Shown here piece by piece: positions 9,150 through 18,608 of a stretch of DNA of 64,000 nt. The DNA lies in contig NZ_CP134053.1 of assembly GCF_031583065.1 (NCBI RefSeq), positions 6,179,001 through 6,243,000 on the forward strand. The letters are read 5' to 3'. Every line of letters starts with the position of its first letter. Position 1 is the first letter of the stretch. Both the position numbers and the translations under genes were made by a program. Under the pieces are notes generated by a model. The model was not told the DNA's origin, made no database searches, and was given only the letters and a program-made list of their open reading frames with translations. Source of the stretch: Streptomyces sp. CGMCC 4.7035 (GTDB lineage Bacteria > Actinomycetota > Actinomycetes > Streptomycetales > Streptomycetaceae).

Positions 9150-9288
9150 CGCGCTTTTCGGGCATCACATCAAGGCTTCATTGACGTTTGACCGGTCAGT
9201 CACGCCCTGGTAACACCGAACAGTGACCCTGGTCTTACGCCACGTACACCCTGACCCAGAGCCGCCGATCCGAGGGGGGACCTCCATC

Positions 9289-9486
9289 ATGCAGGCCGCA
9301 CCCGTTCGCGCCACCGCGATCCCGTCATTCACCGATGCACTCCGTGCCATCGAGTCGCTGCTCATGAGCGGCGGCCAGCGGACCGCCCGCCGGAACGCCT
9401 GGACCTCCGTCCTGGAGGACCGCCGCCGCGCCAAGGACCGCGTCGAGGCGCAGCGCGTGCTCGACGCCGCGGTATCGCGCTCCTAG
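9289..9486 (+). CDS. Small conserved actinobacterial protein, function unknown
   Basis: A 65-residue protein. ATG 9289 is preceded by GAGGGGGGA, a strong site, so the 5' extension to 9223 is not used. The product is helical and basic at its end (NAWTSVLEDRRRAKDRVEAQRVLDAA), with no signal peptide, membrane segment or metal motif. The position between lipA and the DUF4191 gene matches a small gene at this place in S. coelicolor as I recall it. It may be a cytoplasmic nucleic-acid or protein-binding helix; no function can be assigned. Confidence 0.75.
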   Translation: MQAAPVRATAIPSFTDALRAIESLLMSGGQRTARRNAWTSVLEDRRRAKDRVEAQRVLDAAVSRS

Positions 9487-9582
9487 CCACGACTCGCACT
9501 CCCCCGCCCCGGAGCGACCCCACCGCTCCCCCACCGGGCACTGCCGTCGTCGCCGCTCCCGGGGCCACGTAGACTTCGTGGC

Positions 9583-10281
9583 ATGGCGAGGAAGGAAACT
9601 GCAGCGGACGCTGCGAACGCGGGGCGACTGAAGCAGATCGCCCTGACCTACAAGATGACCCGCAAGGCCGACCCCAGGATCGGTCTTGTACTCGCGGCTG
9701 TCGGGATCGTCACCTTCGGTGTCTTCCTCGCGATCGGCTTCTTGATCGGTCACCCCATCTATCTCGGCATTCTCGGCTTCCTGCTCGCCTTCCTCGCGAC
9801 GGCGATCGTCTTCGGACGCCGGGCCGAGCGCGCCGCCTTCGGGCAGATGGAGGGCCAGCCGGGCGCCGCCGCCGCGGTTCTGGACAACATCGGCCGTGGC
9901 TGGACCACCACGCCGGCCGTCGCGATGAACCGCAGCCAGGACGTGGTGCACCGGGCCGTCGGCCGGGCCGGCATCGTGCTGGTCGCCGAGGGCAACCCGA
10001 ACCGGGTGAAGAGCCTGCTGGCCGCCGAGAAGAAGAAGATGGCGCGCATCGTCGCGGACGTGCCGGTGCACGACATCGTCGTCGGCACGGGCGAGGGCCA
10101 GGTCGAGCTGAAGAAGCTCCGCACGACGATGCTGAAGCTTCCGCGGGTGCTCACCGGTGGCCAGGTCACCGCGACGAACGACCGACTGCGGGCGCTGGGC
10201 GACCTGATGAGCAACATGCCGCTCCCGAAGGGGCCGCTGCCGAAGGGGATGCGGATGCCTCGGGGCGGTCGCATGCGGTAG
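9583..10281 (+). CDS. DUF4191 membrane protein
   Basis: A 232-residue protein beginning MARKETAADAANAG. Two membrane helices follow at about residues 28-47 and 52-71, then a soluble C-terminal domain of about 155 residues ending in a Pro/Gly/Lys-rich tail (LPKGPLPKGMRMPRGGRMR). This is the DUF4191 layout, conserved in actinobacteria near lipA and glnA. Function is unknown. A strong terminator follows immediately. Confidence 0.85.
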   Translation: MARKETAADAANAGRLKQIALTYKMTRKADPRIGLVLAAVGIVTFGVFLAIGFLIGHPIYLGILGFLLAFLATAIVFGRRAERAAFGQMEGQPGAAAAVLDNIGRGWTTTPAVAMNRSQDVVHRAVGRAGIVLVAEGNPNRVKSLLAAEKKKMARIVADVPVHDIVVGTGEGQVELKKLRTTMLKLPRVLTGGQVTATNDRLRALGDLMSNMPLPKGPLPKGMRMPRGGRMR

Positions 10282-10309
10282 CGCTGCCGCTGGGCCGGAC
10301 CGACTACTC

Positions 10310-10343
10310 GGGGCCCGGGGAACCTGGTGGTTCCCCGGGCCCC
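10310..10343 (+). terminator. Strong terminator after the DUF4191 gene
   Basis: Perfect 15-bp GC-rich stem (10310-10324 with 10329-10343) around a TGGT loop, 28 bp after the stop codon. Confidence 0.85.
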
Positions 10344-10396
10344 GTCGTGTGTCCGGGAGTGCGGGAGTCTTGTCCGGCTCGGGCCGGTGGTATCTG

Positions 10397-10520
10397 TCGC
10401 GCAGTTCCCCGCGCCCCTACAGCAGTTCCCCGCGCCCCTACAGAGGGGCACCGTGCAGGAGCGTCTTTCGCCGCCGGCCGGTGGGGGTTTCTCGCGCAGT
10501 TCCCCGCGCCCCTGACGGGG
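10397..10520 (+). repeat. Interspersed repeat, family B copies 2-4
   Basis: Three copies of the CGCAGTTCCCCGCGCCCC element lie at 10397-10420, 10421-10440 (directly adjacent) and 10492-10520, in the gap between converging genes. The last copy has a GGGGCGC arm like the copy at 4807. Confidence 0.8.
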
Positions 10521-10558
10521 CGCTTCCCCCCTGTGCAGGTCACAAGGCGCCGTACACC

Positions 10559-11026
10559 TCAGATCCTGATCTCGACCGTCTTCGCCACTCGGTCGTGCAG
10601 GCCCCTGCCGTCCCGGTCCCAGATCAGCGGCGGGAGGGCCAGGCACAGGAGGCTCGTGCGGGCCAGGGCGCGGAGCGGGGCCACCCGGCCCGTGTCCACC
10701 GACACCACGCGGAGGCCGAAGAGGCGCTTGCCCGGGGTGGAGCCGACCGTGCCGACCGTCAGAACGCCGAGCACGAAGAAGATGAGCAGGGCCCAGTTTC
10801 CCGTGGCCTGGCCGTAGCCGTCGGTGATCAGGCCGTATGCGATCAAGAGGCACAGGCCCCAGTCGACTGCTAGGGCGCCGAGGCGCCGGCCGGGGCGGGC
10901 GATCGAGCCCGGTCCCTGCTCCGGCAGACCCAGTTGCTGACCCCGGTATCCGAGGTCCGCCCCGGCATCTTCCATGGCCGCGCGGGGACCGGAGAGCCAC
11001 GATCCGATTGCTTGCCTGTTGTCCAC
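10559..11026 (-). CDS. RDD-family membrane protein
   Basis: A 155-residue protein from GTG 11026 (VDNRQAIGSWLSGPRAA); the frame is open to 11074, but homologues I recall begin at this segment. The RDD domain has its hallmark GPGSIARPGRRLGALAVDW at about residue 40, membrane helices around WGLCLLIAYGLI and NWALLIFFVLGVLTVG, and TPGKRLFGLRVV. RDD proteins are small integral membrane proteins, some linked to ion transport; the role here is unknown. It is divergent from glnA. Confidence 0.83.
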   Translation of the reverse strand: MDNRQAIGSWLSGPRAAMEDAGADLGYRGQQLGLPEQGPGSIARPGRRLGALAVDWGLCLLIAYGLITDGYGQATGNWALLIFFVLGVLTVGTVGSTPGKRLFGLRVVSVDTGRVAPLRALARTSLLCLALPPLIWDRDGRGLHDRVAKTVEIRI

Positions 11027-11089
11027 CCGTCCACGGTACTGCTCCCGTTTTGGCGGGCATGGTGGTGGGGTCATCGAGACGCGAGCTGG

Positions 11090-11127
11090 TTAACCTGAGA
11101 GAAACAAATGGGTCACGCCTGAGAAAT
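11090..11127 (+). promoter_or_regulatory. GlnR operator upstream of glnA
   Basis: Four half-sites with exact 6-bp gaps: TTAAC (11090-11094), GAAAC (11101-11105), GTCAC (11112-11116) and GAAAT (11123-11127). This matches the Streptomyces GlnR consensus gTnAC-n6-GaAAc given twice, on an 11-bp period. It lies about 100 bp before the glnA start and should mediate nitrogen control. Confidence 0.85.
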
Positions 11128-11224
11128 CCTCCGTCCCTAGGGTCGGCTGCAGCGTGTGCCACCGCACTGGCCGCACGAACGAACTACCACCCCGGCACGG
11201 ACGGTCGGGAGTAGGAGGAGCTGG

Positions 11225-12634
11225 ATGTTCCAGAACGCCGACGAGGCCAAGAAGTTCATCGCGGACGAGGACGTCAAGTTCATCGACGTCCGGTTCTGCG
11301 ACCTGCCGGGCGTGATGCAGCACTTCACGGTGCCGGTTGAGGCGTTCGACCCGGACGACGAGCTCGCCTTCGACGGGTCGTCGATCCGTGGTTTCCAGGC
11401 CATTCACGAGTCCGACATGGCGCTGCGCGCGGACCTGTCGACCGCCCGGGTCGACCCCTTCCGCCGCGACAAGACGCTGAACATCAACTTCTTCATCCAC
11501 GACCCGATCACGGGCGAGCAGTACTCCCGTGACCCGCGCAACGTGGCGAAGAAGGCCGAGGCCTACCTCGCCTCCACCGGTGTCGCCGACACCGCGTACT
11601 TCGGCCCCGAGGCCGAGTTCTACGTCTTCGACAGCGTGCGCTTCAAGACGTCCGAGAACGAGTCGTTCTACCACATCGACTCCGAGGCGGGCGCCTGGAA
11701 CACGGGCGCGCTGGAGGACAACCGCGGTTACAAGGTCCGCTACAAGGGCGGTTACTTCCCGGTCCCGCCGGTCGACCACTTCGCCGACCTGCGTGCCGAG
11801 ATCTCCCTTGAGCTGAACCGTGCCGGTCTCCAGGTCGAGCGCCAGCACCACGAGGTGGGCACCGCCGGCCAGGCCGAGATCAACTACAAGTTCAACACGC
11901 TGCTCGCCGCCGCCGACGACCTCCAGCTCTTCAAGTACATCGTGAAGAACGTCGCCTGGCGCAACGGCAAGACCGCGACCTTCATGCCGAAGCCGATCTT
12001 CGGTGACAACGGCTCGGGCATGCACGTCCACCAGTCGCTGTGGAGCAACGGCGACCCGCTGTTCTACGACGAGGCCGGTTACGCGGGCCTGTCGGACATG
12101 GCCCGCTACTACATCGGCGGCATCCTCAAGCACGCCCCGTCGCTGCTCGCCTTCACCAACCCGACGGTGAACTCGTACCACCGTCTGGTGCCGGGCTTCG
12201 AGGCGCCGGTCAACCTGGTGTACTCGCAGCGCAACCGCTCCGCGGCCATGCGTATCCCGATCACGGGTTCGAACCCGAAGGCCAAGCGCGTCGAGTTCCG
12301 CGCCCCGGACTCCTCCGGCAACCCGTACCTGGCCTTCTCGGCCCTGCTGCTCGCGGGCCTGGACGGCATCAAGAACAAGATCGAGCCGGCCGAGCCGATC
12401 GACAAGGACCTGTACGAGCTGGCTCCGGAGGAGCACGCGGGCGTCCCGCAGGTCCCGACCTCGCTCCCGGCCGTCCTCGACTCGCTCGAGGCGGACCACG
12501 AGTTCCTGCTCGCCGGTGACGTCTTCACGTCGGACCTGATCGAGACGTGGATCGACTACAAGCGCGCGAACGAGATCGCCCCGCTGCAGCTGCGTCCGCA
12601 CCCGCACGAGTTCGAGCTGTACTTCGACGTGTAA
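11225..12634 (+). CDS. glnA: Glutamine synthetase type I (GSI)
   Basis: GSI, 469 residues from ATG 11225 (GGAGGAG upstream). It makes glutamine from glutamate, ammonia and ATP in a dodecamer. Family signatures: FDGSSIRGF near residue 55, the ATP-binding [18 protein letters not shown] near 255, and the adenylylation site Tyr397 in [11 protein letters not shown], the same number as in E. coli. Presence of that Tyr fits glnE at the far end of this window. A GlnR operator lies upstream, and two hairpins follow the stop. Confidence 0.98.
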   Translation: MFQNADEAKKFIADEDVKFIDVRFCDLPGVMQHFTVPVEAFDPDDELAFDGSSIRGFQAIHESDMALRADLSTARVDPFRRDKTLNINFFIHDPITGEQYSRDPRNVAKKAEAYLASTGVADTAYFGPEAEFYVFDSVRFKTSENESFYHIDSEAGAWNTGALEDNRGYKVRYKGGYFPVPPVDHFADLRAEISLELNRAGLQVERQHHEVGTAGQAEINYKFNTLLAAADDLQLFKYIVKNVAWRNGKTATFMPKPIFGDNGSGMHVHQSLWSNGDPLFYDEAGYAGLSDMARYYIGGILKHAPSLLAFTNPTVNSYHRLVPGFEAPVNLVYSQRNRSAAMRIPITGSNPKAKRVEFRAPDSSGNPYLAFSALLLAGLDGIKNKIEPAEPIDKDLYELAPEEHAGVPQVPTSLPAVLDSLEADHEFLLAGDVFTSDLIETWIDYKRANEIAPLQLRPHPHEFELYFDV

Positions 12635-12645
12635 GACGCCTGTGA

Positions 12646-12709
12646 CCTGCAGAAATGCAGGCATGAGCGGCGTGTATTGGTGCAGGTCAACAGTTCGCTG
12701 ACCTGCACC
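12646..12709 (+). terminator. Two hairpins after glnA
   Basis: A small 6-bp hairpin with a GAAA tetraloop (12646-12661) is followed by a perfect 11-bp stem (12679-12689 with 12699-12709). They lie 11 and 44 bp after the glnA stop and probably end its transcript, though neither is followed by a clear T tract. Confidence 0.6.
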
Positions 12710-12754
12710 GACACACGATCGGGACTGCCAAATGAGGCCCTGTCTCCATCTCAT

Positions 12755-12781
12755 GTGCAATGCCCGTGCACCAAACTCGAA
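12755..12781 (+). repeat. GTGCAA-type repeat, copy 1
   Basis: GTGCAA, five bases, then GTGCA again, followed by an A/T-richer segment ending CTCGA. Closely similar sequences occur at 19435-19462 and 19635-19662. The copies bracket the accessory zone and could be recombinase arm or attachment sites. Confidence 0.5.
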
Positions 12782-12819
12782 CTCATCGTCAGTCCCTCTC
12801 ATCAAGGCCCGGGTCACGG

Positions 12820-13096
12820 GGTGGCGCCGCAGGGTCCTGACGCCGCTGCTGCACCACGCCGTCACCGACAGCGGCCGTACCCTTGATGAACCGTCCGTCT
12901 GGCGACGCCTGCGCACCATCCTCCGCCGCGCCTGCCGCCACCATCGCCCTGGAGCAGGGACACCCCCGGGCGGACGTCCAGGACGCCATCGGCCACCGGA
13001 AGCCGCGCACCCCCGGCGCTACGACCGGCGCCGCCACCAGCTGCACCACTCCCCGCCTACGGCCTCGCCGACCGGCTCGCGATCTCCGAGGTGTAG
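12820..13096 (+). pseudogene. Tyrosine recombinase (integrase) C-terminal remnant, frameshifted
   Basis: Pieces of a phage-type integrase can be read only by changing frame. One frame gives LLHHAVTDSGRTLDEPSVWRR from 12846; another gives IALEQGHPRADVQDAIGH; a third gives RRYDRRRHQLHH and ends at TAG 13094-13096. The order matches the end of tyrosine recombinases (ALGHA-TTRRYD-type box with the catalytic Tyr in RRYD). At least two indels separate the pieces, so the gene is dead. Confidence 0.65.
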
Positions 13097-13169
13097 ATCG
13101 ACCCTCCGAGCAAGATAGCCGGAAGCTGCCTGCCTGCTGAGCCCGCGTCCTCCACACCATCACCGGCGC

Positions 13170-13360
13170 GGCAAGGCCCGGATGGGGCGTGGCGGCCGCG
13201 ACGACCTCATCACCAAGCTGGTGCAGGCCGAGGTCGACGGGCAGCGGATGACCGACGAGGAAGTGATCACGTTCTCCGCCATCCGGGTGCTCGCCGGGCA
13301 CGTCACCACCACACTGCTACTCGGCACCACGGTCCGCTGCCTCGACGAAAATCCGTGGGT
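13170..13360 (+). pseudogene. Cytochrome P450 remnant (I-helix region)
   Basis: Translation from about 13182 gives DDLITKLVQAEVDGQRMTDE, then VLAGHVTTTLLLGTTVRCLD. This matches the part of bacterial P450s leading into and including the I helix, with the oxygen-binding A-G-x-x-T-T motif. The EXXR and haem-Cys regions are absent downstream, so only about 60 residues of the gene survive. Confidence 0.75.
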
Positions 13361-13571
13361 CGTGGACAAGCGGCGGGGCGAGCCAGACCTGGTATTCCAG
13401 TTGCAGTTCGCTATTCCTGCTGGTCAGCGGCCTGTTCGTGAGTGTACTTAACTGATGCTGTGTTAGTAGTCGGGATCCTTGCACGGGCGCGGAACTCGCC
13501 AAGGGCGGCATGTCGCTGAGCACCCCCGTCGCCCGGGCCGCGCCACGCGGTGCGGGACCGCCGGAGCGGCG
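13361..13571. other. Non-coding remainder of scar zone before the subtilase
   Basis: About 210 bp of lower GC than its surroundings with no recognisable gene. The P450 frame runs on to a stop at 13451 without further P450 similarity that I can see. Confidence 0.4.
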
Positions 13572-13611
13572 AACGGTCCGTCCGGGGTCGTGCGACCCCG
13601 GACGGACCGTT
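13572..13611 (-). terminator. Terminator of the S8 protease gene
   Basis: Perfect 19-bp palindromic arms (13572-13590 and 13593-13611) with only two bases between, 30 bp beyond the stop of the leftward-reading protease. The symmetric hairpin could act in both directions. Confidence 0.85.
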
Positions 13612-13641
13612 GTTCACTCGCGCGCGATCCGCGACTGTGCG

Positions 13642-16600
13642 TCATCGCAGGCCGAACGCCCGAATCACCGTCTGGTGCACCGCGTTGCCCGCTGAGTCCT
13701 CGGCGCTCGCCCTGAGCGACACGTAGGACGCCTTCTTCGGCGCGTCCAGGCGGTACCGCCCGTTGTGGTCACAGGTGGCCCTGTGCCACGTCGTGCCGCC
13801 GTCGTAGGACATCTCCAGGGTGACCGCGCCGACCCGGCCGGCGCCGACGGCACCCGGCAGCTGAGCGGCGGTGACGGACAGGGTGTCGTGCCGTCCGGCC
13901 CGCCCGGCCGAGTCGGTGCCGACCTCGTAGTCGATCTGCACCAGCGGCAGCACCGCGTCGGAGCCGTCCACCGTCGCCTTCGAGGTGAAGTCCCACTCGG
14001 TGCGCGTGCTGGAGGAGTACGGGGTGAACGTCACGTCGCGCTTGCCGGTGACCACCAGCCGGTACGGCAGCTTGCCGGCGCCGGGTGCGTCGCCCGAGAC
14101 GTTCGTGAAGGTTCCCGTGCCCAATACCGTGGTGCCCTGGTAGAGGGTCTGCCGCTGCTCTGCTCCGCCGTCGATCTGGTTCATGCCGACGTGGTTGCGG
14201 CTGCCCCAGGCGGGGGTGTCGATGTACAGGTGGTCACCCGTGCGCGTGGGCAGACTGTAGACGTCGTTCAGGTAGGGCCGCTCGATCGGCTTGAACCACT
14301 CCTCGGACTGCGTGCTGCCCGCCCGGTAGGAGGTCTTGGCCCCGGCTTCGAAGACCATGCCGTCCGCGTACGCGCTCTGGCTCCAGCTGTTGAAGCCCCC
14401 GGTGGAGACCCAGTCGGTGCGCTTCCCCCGCACGGGCTCCGGCATCATCGCGCCGATGGCCCAGTTGTTGTAGGTGGGCCAGTCGAACCGGAACTCGCCG
14501 CCGGTGCTCCCCGGGGCCGGGCTGTCGAAGGTCTCGTCGACCCGGGCGAGGTTCTTGGAACTGCCCTGCACCACCATGCGGGCGGGGATCTCGTTGTGCC
14601 AGGTCCGGTCGAGGTCGTAGACGTACGGGCTCACGGGCGCGGAGCCGACCGTGACCGAAGCGCTGCGGGCCTGGGCCTGCCGGACGAGCTTCTCGCCCTC
14701 GTCGGTGCTGAGCAGGCCCACGTCGAGCGGGATGGGCGACGACCCGAACGGCGCGTTGTAGCGGCGGAAGCCGCGGCCGTCCACGTTGTTCACGACCAGC
14801 ATGAGCTTCGCGCCCGCAGCCATCGCGGCGGCCGCCTGGTCCCTGTCGGACACGTCGTCGTTACGGCGTACCACCACGGCCTTGCCGTGCACGTCGAGGT
14901 GAGCATAGTCGGTGCTCGCGCCCTGACCGGCGAAGACCAGCGGGAGCTTGACGGTGCCCTTGGGCAGGGGGGTGACGCCGTCCTGGCGCAGCACGTCGGT
15001 GAAGTCGGTCGTCCGGGTGGAGACGGACAGTGCGGGCTGCTCCTTGCGCCACCGAGCCGCCAGGTAGAAGTCGCCGTGGGTGACCTTGTGGGTGGTCGGC
15101 TGGGCCCACAGGCTGTCGTAGTTGGTCTGGGTCTCCATGTAGTCCCGCCAGATCTGGCCGCCCATCAGGCGGGTGTAGTCCAGTCGCTGGTAGGTCGTCT
15201 CCGTCCGCTGAGGGGCCGTCATGTCGATCCGGTCGATCGTGGACGCGTCGAGCGTGACGGTGGTGTCGCGGTCCAGTCGGACCTCCGGGTCGCCCAGCAG
15301 CGCCATGCCCCACGAGTGGGGACCGTGGACGCCCTGCACCCTCTTGAAGGACAGCACCGAGTACACGTCATTGGGCAGGTACATCCGCGCCGTACCGGAG
15401 TCGTCGATCTCGACGAACATCGGGGAGTCGTCACCGGACCTGAGCAGTTCGACCACGCCGGACATGGGCCGCCCCTGGGCGTCCTTGAACTCCATGGTCA
15501 GTTTGTGCTCGACATCGCCGAGGGAGACGGCGGTGTGCGCCGCGACCTCGCCGGCCGCGGTCTTCGCGACGACCTGGCCGGTGTACCGGCCGCCGGCGGT
15601 GACGCCCGAGCCGTCGATCGTCACGGTGACACCGGCGCTGCCGTGCGCGGGCACGACCACCTGGGAGGCGGAGAGCCGGAACACCCCGGCGGGGGCGTGT
15701 GCCGCCTCGACGCTCAGCGCGAGGGTGACGGGCGTGTCCGTGGTGTTGGTGTACGTCACCGGGCGCTGTACGCCGTCGGCGGGATTCTGCGGAACCTGCG
15801 CGGCGTACGCGGTCGCCGTGGCGAAGACTCCGGCATGTGAGGCCGCGGCGACGTCGAGGCGGCCACTGCCTGCCTGGAAGGCGTTGTACTGCGGGGTCTG
15901 CCGGGAGCTGCTGGTCAGCAGATCCTTCAGCTGGCTTCCGGTGAGGTCCGGATGAGCGGCGGCCATCAGCGCGGCGGCGCCGCTCACGTGGGGCGTGGCC
16001 ATGGAGGTGCCGCTCATGGTCTGGTAAGCGCCCTCGCCGTTGCCGTCGAACTGGGAGTTGGCCGCGAGGATGTCGACGCCGGGGGCGGTGATCTCCGGCT
16101 TCAGCGCGCCGTCCACGCGGGGACCCTGGCTCGAGAACTCGGCCAGGGAGTCGTCGGAGTCGACGGCACCCACGGTCAGCGCGTCGCTCGCCGCGCCCGG
16201 TGCGCCGATGGTGTCGGGTGCCCCCGAGTTGCCGGCGGCGACGACGAACAGCGCGCCGGTCTCGGCGCTGAGCCTGTCGACGGCCTGGCTGAGGGGGTCG
16301 GTCCCGTCGGACGGCTGACCGTCGCCGAGGCTCATGTTGATGACCTTGGCGTGCTGGTCGACCGCGGCCCATTCCATGCCGGCCAGGACCCAGGAGGTCT
16401 GACCGGACCCGGTGTCGTCCAGCACCTTGCCGATGTCGAGGCGGGCGCCGGGGGCGGCACCCTTCTCCCTGCCGTCGGAAGCCGCGCCGCTACCGGCGAT
16501 GATGGACGCGACATGCGTGCCGTGACCGAAGTGGTCGTCCGTGTTCTCGTCCGGTACGAAGCTCTGCCGGCCCGCGATGCGGTCCGCGAGGTCGGGGTGT

Positions 16601-17391
16601 CCCGCGTCGACGCCGGTGTCGAGGACGGCCACGTCCACGCCCTGTCCGGTGTTGCCGTCCGCCCAGACCTGGGGGGCACCGATCTGCGCCGTGCTGTCGG
16701 CGAGGTCGGCATGGACGAGGCCGTCCAGCCAGATGTGCGTGATCCCGTCGGCGAAGGCCGGTGCGGCGGACTGCTCGCGGGCTCCGTCTCTCGTCGCCGT
16801 CCCGGCCACGGACTTCCAGAAGTCCGCGGCGTGCGAGCGGTCCGCGGTGAGGGCGGCGCCGTTGATGCCGTCGAGGGTACGGACCCGGGTCGCCCCGTCG
16901 GGCAGAGCGCTGCCCCTGCTGCGCGCGTCGGCGGAGTGCCTGTAGGAGACGATGAGCGGCAGCCGGTCACGGTGCGCGTCGTCGTACCTGTCGGCGATCA
17001 TGGCCGTGATGTTGAACAGCTGCCGGTCCAGGATGCCCTTGGCCACGAAAGGCAGCACGCACTCGGGGAACACGTAGAGGTCGTCGCCCGACGTCAGGAT
17101 GTGGGTCTCCACCGGACGCCCGTCGGCACCGCGGACGCTGACGATGCCTCCGGTCCCGTTGCCGGTGCCGGGACTCTGCCGGGTGGTGACCACGTCACCG
17201 GTGATCAGCGTGACGGAGTGGTCGCCGGCGGGCACCCGGTCGGACGTGGATGCGGTGGACGGGGAGCCGACGGCGTCGGAACGGGCTGCTGAGGACGCGA
17301 AGGCCAGCGCGTCGTAGGGGCCGGCCAGCGCGAGTACCAGAGCGCCGACGGCAACCGGCACACTCCAGCGTCTGCGGTGGTGTGCTTTCAC
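13642..17391 (-). CDS. Secreted S8 (subtilisin-family) serine protease, large
   Basis: A 1249-residue secreted subtilase. GTG 17391 is preceded by GGGAGAG and places a signal peptide at the N-terminus (KAHHRRRWS, then a hydrophobic run ending near ALAF); the frame is open to a TTG at 17448. A propeptide-like region follows to about residue 230. The triad is Asp258 (VLDTGVD), His290 (GHGTHVAS) and Ser463 (GTSMATPH). The rest holds beta-rich domains and a PA-like segment (VVVRRNDDVSDRDQ), suggesting a cell-wall-associated or extracellular enzyme. It is divergent from a regulator gene and ends in a strong terminator. It is intact although surrounded by gene remnants. Confidence 0.9.
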   Translation of the reverse strand: MKAHHRRRWSVPVAVGALVLALAGPYDALAFASSAARSDAVGSPSTASTSDRVPAGDHSVTLITGDVVTTRQSPGTGNGTGGIVSVRGADGRPVETHILTSGDDLYVFPECVLPFVAKGILDRQLFNITAMIADRYDDAHRDRLPLIVSYRHSADARSRGSALPDGATRVRTLDGINGAALTADRSHAADFWKSVAGTATRDGAREQSAAPAFADGITHIWLDGLVHADLADSTAQIGAPQVWADGNTGQGVDVAVLDTGVDAGHPDLADRIAGRQSFVPDENTDDHFGHGTHVASIIAGSGAASDGREKGAAPGARLDIGKVLDDTGSGQTSWVLAGMEWAAVDQHAKVINMSLGDGQPSDGTDPLSQAVDRLSAETGALFVVAAGNSGAPDTIGAPGAASDALTVGAVDSDDSLAEFSSQGPRVDGALKPEITAPGVDILAANSQFDGNGEGAYQTMSGTSMATPHVSGAAALMAAAHPDLTGSQLKDLLTSSSRQTPQYNAFQAGSGRLDVAAASHAGVFATATAYAAQVPQNPADGVQRPVTYTNTTDTPVTLALSVEAAHAPAGVFRLSASQVVVPAHGSAGVTVTIDGSGVTAGGRYTGQVVAKTAAGEVAAHTAVSLGDVEHKLTMEFKDAQGRPMSGVVELLRSGDDSPMFVEIDDSGTARMYLPNDVYSVLSFKRVQGVHGPHSWGMALLGDPEVRLDRDTTVTLDASTIDRIDMTAPQRTETTYQRLDYTRLMGGQIWRDYMETQTNYDSLWAQPTTHKVTHGDFYLAARWRKEQPALSVSTRTTDFTDVLRQDGVTPLPKGTVKLPLVFAGQGASTDYAHLDVHGKAVVVRRNDDVSDRDQAAAAMAAGAKLMLVVNNVDGRGFRRYNAPFGSSPIPLDVGLLSTDEGEKLVRQAQARSASVTVGSAPVSPYVYDLDRTWHNEIPARMVVQGSSKNLARVDETFDSPAPGSTGGEFRFDWPTYNNWAIGAMMPEPVRGKRTDWVSTGGFNSWSQSAYADGMVFEAGAKTSYRAGSTQSEEWFKPIERPYLNDVYSLPTRTGDHLYIDTPAWGSRNHVGMNQIDGGAEQRQTLYQGTTVLGTGTFTNVSGDAPGAGKLPYRLVVTGKRDVTFTPYSSSTRTEWDFTSKATVDGSDAVLPLVQIDYEVGTDSAGRAGRHDTLSVTAAQLPGAVGAGRVGAVTLEMSYDGGTTWHRATCDHNGRYRLDAPKKASYVSLRASAEDSAGNAVHQTVIRAFGLR

Positions 17392-17639
17392 AAGGTCTCT
17401 CCCGGCTCTGCAGTCGGGCAGAGCACGGTCGTGTCCTCTGCCGTCCAAGTGGCGCCGCCTGACCGGTCGTAGGCGCCGACGGTGCTCGGAGCCCTTCCAC
17501 AGGTGGCGTGAACGTTCCGAGTGAAAGCTTGTGAACGACCAATGTCTAGATCAAACTCGTGTCGTACACCGCCAGTTGGCGATTCGTGCCACGCCCGTCC
17601 CGACTGCTCGCCGGGCGGTGATCACTGGGAGGGCAGCCG

Positions 17640-18608
17640 GTGCTGAGCACCCTGGGGATCAGCGAGTTCGACGAACAGGTCTACCGCACCTATCTGACCA
17701 AGTCGGACCGGACGACCGCGGAGATCGCCGAGACCCTGGGCACCACGCCCAGCCGGATCAGGCGCACCGTCTCCCGGTTGGTGGAACTGGGCATGCTGAG
17801 AAAGGAAGGACACGGCCAGTACCGGCCGGTCAGCCCGCACACCGCGCTGAGGGCACTGCTGGCCAGACGCCGAGCCGAGACCGAGGCGGCGTTCACCGCG
17901 GTGTGGGGCACCGTCGACGACCTGGCGGACGAATACCGTGCCCGTCGGCTGCGGGAGGATCCGACCGGACTGGTGGAAGTGATCACCGGCGAGGCGGAGA
18001 TCACGCTGCGCGTCGCCGAACTGATGCAGTCGGTCCGCACCCATTTCTGGGTGCTCGATCGGCCCCCCTATCTGGGCCCCTACAGCACCGAGTTGGAGGA
18101 GGCTCTGACGATGGACCTGCTGGGCCGCGGCGTCGACATACGGTCGGTCTACACCCCGGAGGCACTGGCGCAGCCGGGCCGTTTCGAGCTGATCACCCAC
18201 CTCGCCCAGATCGGCGAGCAGGCCCGCATCCTGCCGGCCCTGCCGTTCAGACTGCGCATCATGGACCGACGCGTCGCGCTGGTCGCGCTGGTCCCGGGGC
18301 GCTACGACAGGATCGCCGTCGTCCACCAGTCGGGCCTGCTCGACGCACTCCTGGAGTTGTTCGACTCCTACTGGCAACGTGCGCAGTCCCTCGTCGCGAC
18401 CGATCCGGCGACGCCCGACGGGCCGAGCGCGCAGGACCTCCTGCTGCTGAAGATGATGCAGGCGGGATACAAGGACCAGGCAATCGCCCGGCAGTTGGGG
18501 ACGAGCGCGCGCACCGTGACCCGCCGGATCGCGGCGATTGCGTCCGGGCTCGGCCTCGACACCCGCTTTCAGGTGGGAGTCGAGGCCGCCAAGAGGGGCT
18601 GGATCTGA
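17640..18608 (+). CDS. TrmB-like / LuxR-type helix-turn-helix regulator paired with S8 protease
   Basis: A 322-residue regulator from GTG 17640, with GGGAGGG upstream. The N-terminal winged helix is TrmB-like (TTAEIAETLGTTPSRIRRTVSRLVELGMLRK). The middle resembles the sugar-TrmB-like sensing domain (HFWVLDRPPYLGPY ... GVDIRSVY). A second, LuxR-like helix-turn-helix closes the protein (YKDQAIARQLGTSARTVTRRIAAI). It faces the subtilase across about 250 bp, so it most likely controls it. The signal sensed is unknown. Confidence 0.8.
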   Translation: MLSTLGISEFDEQVYRTYLTKSDRTTAEIAETLGTTPSRIRRTVSRLVELGMLRKEGHGQYRPVSPHTALRALLARRRAETEAAFTAVWGTVDDLADEYRARRLREDPTGLVEVITGEAEITLRVAELMQSVRTHFWVLDRPPYLGPYSTELEEALTMDLLGRGVDIRSVYTPEALAQPGRFELITHLAQIGEQARILPALPFRLRIMDRRVALVALVPGRYDRIAVVHQSGLLDALLELFDSYWQRAQSLVATDPATPDGPSAQDLLLLKMMQAGYKDQAIARQLGTSARTVTRRIAAIASGLGLDTRFQVGVEAAKRGWI

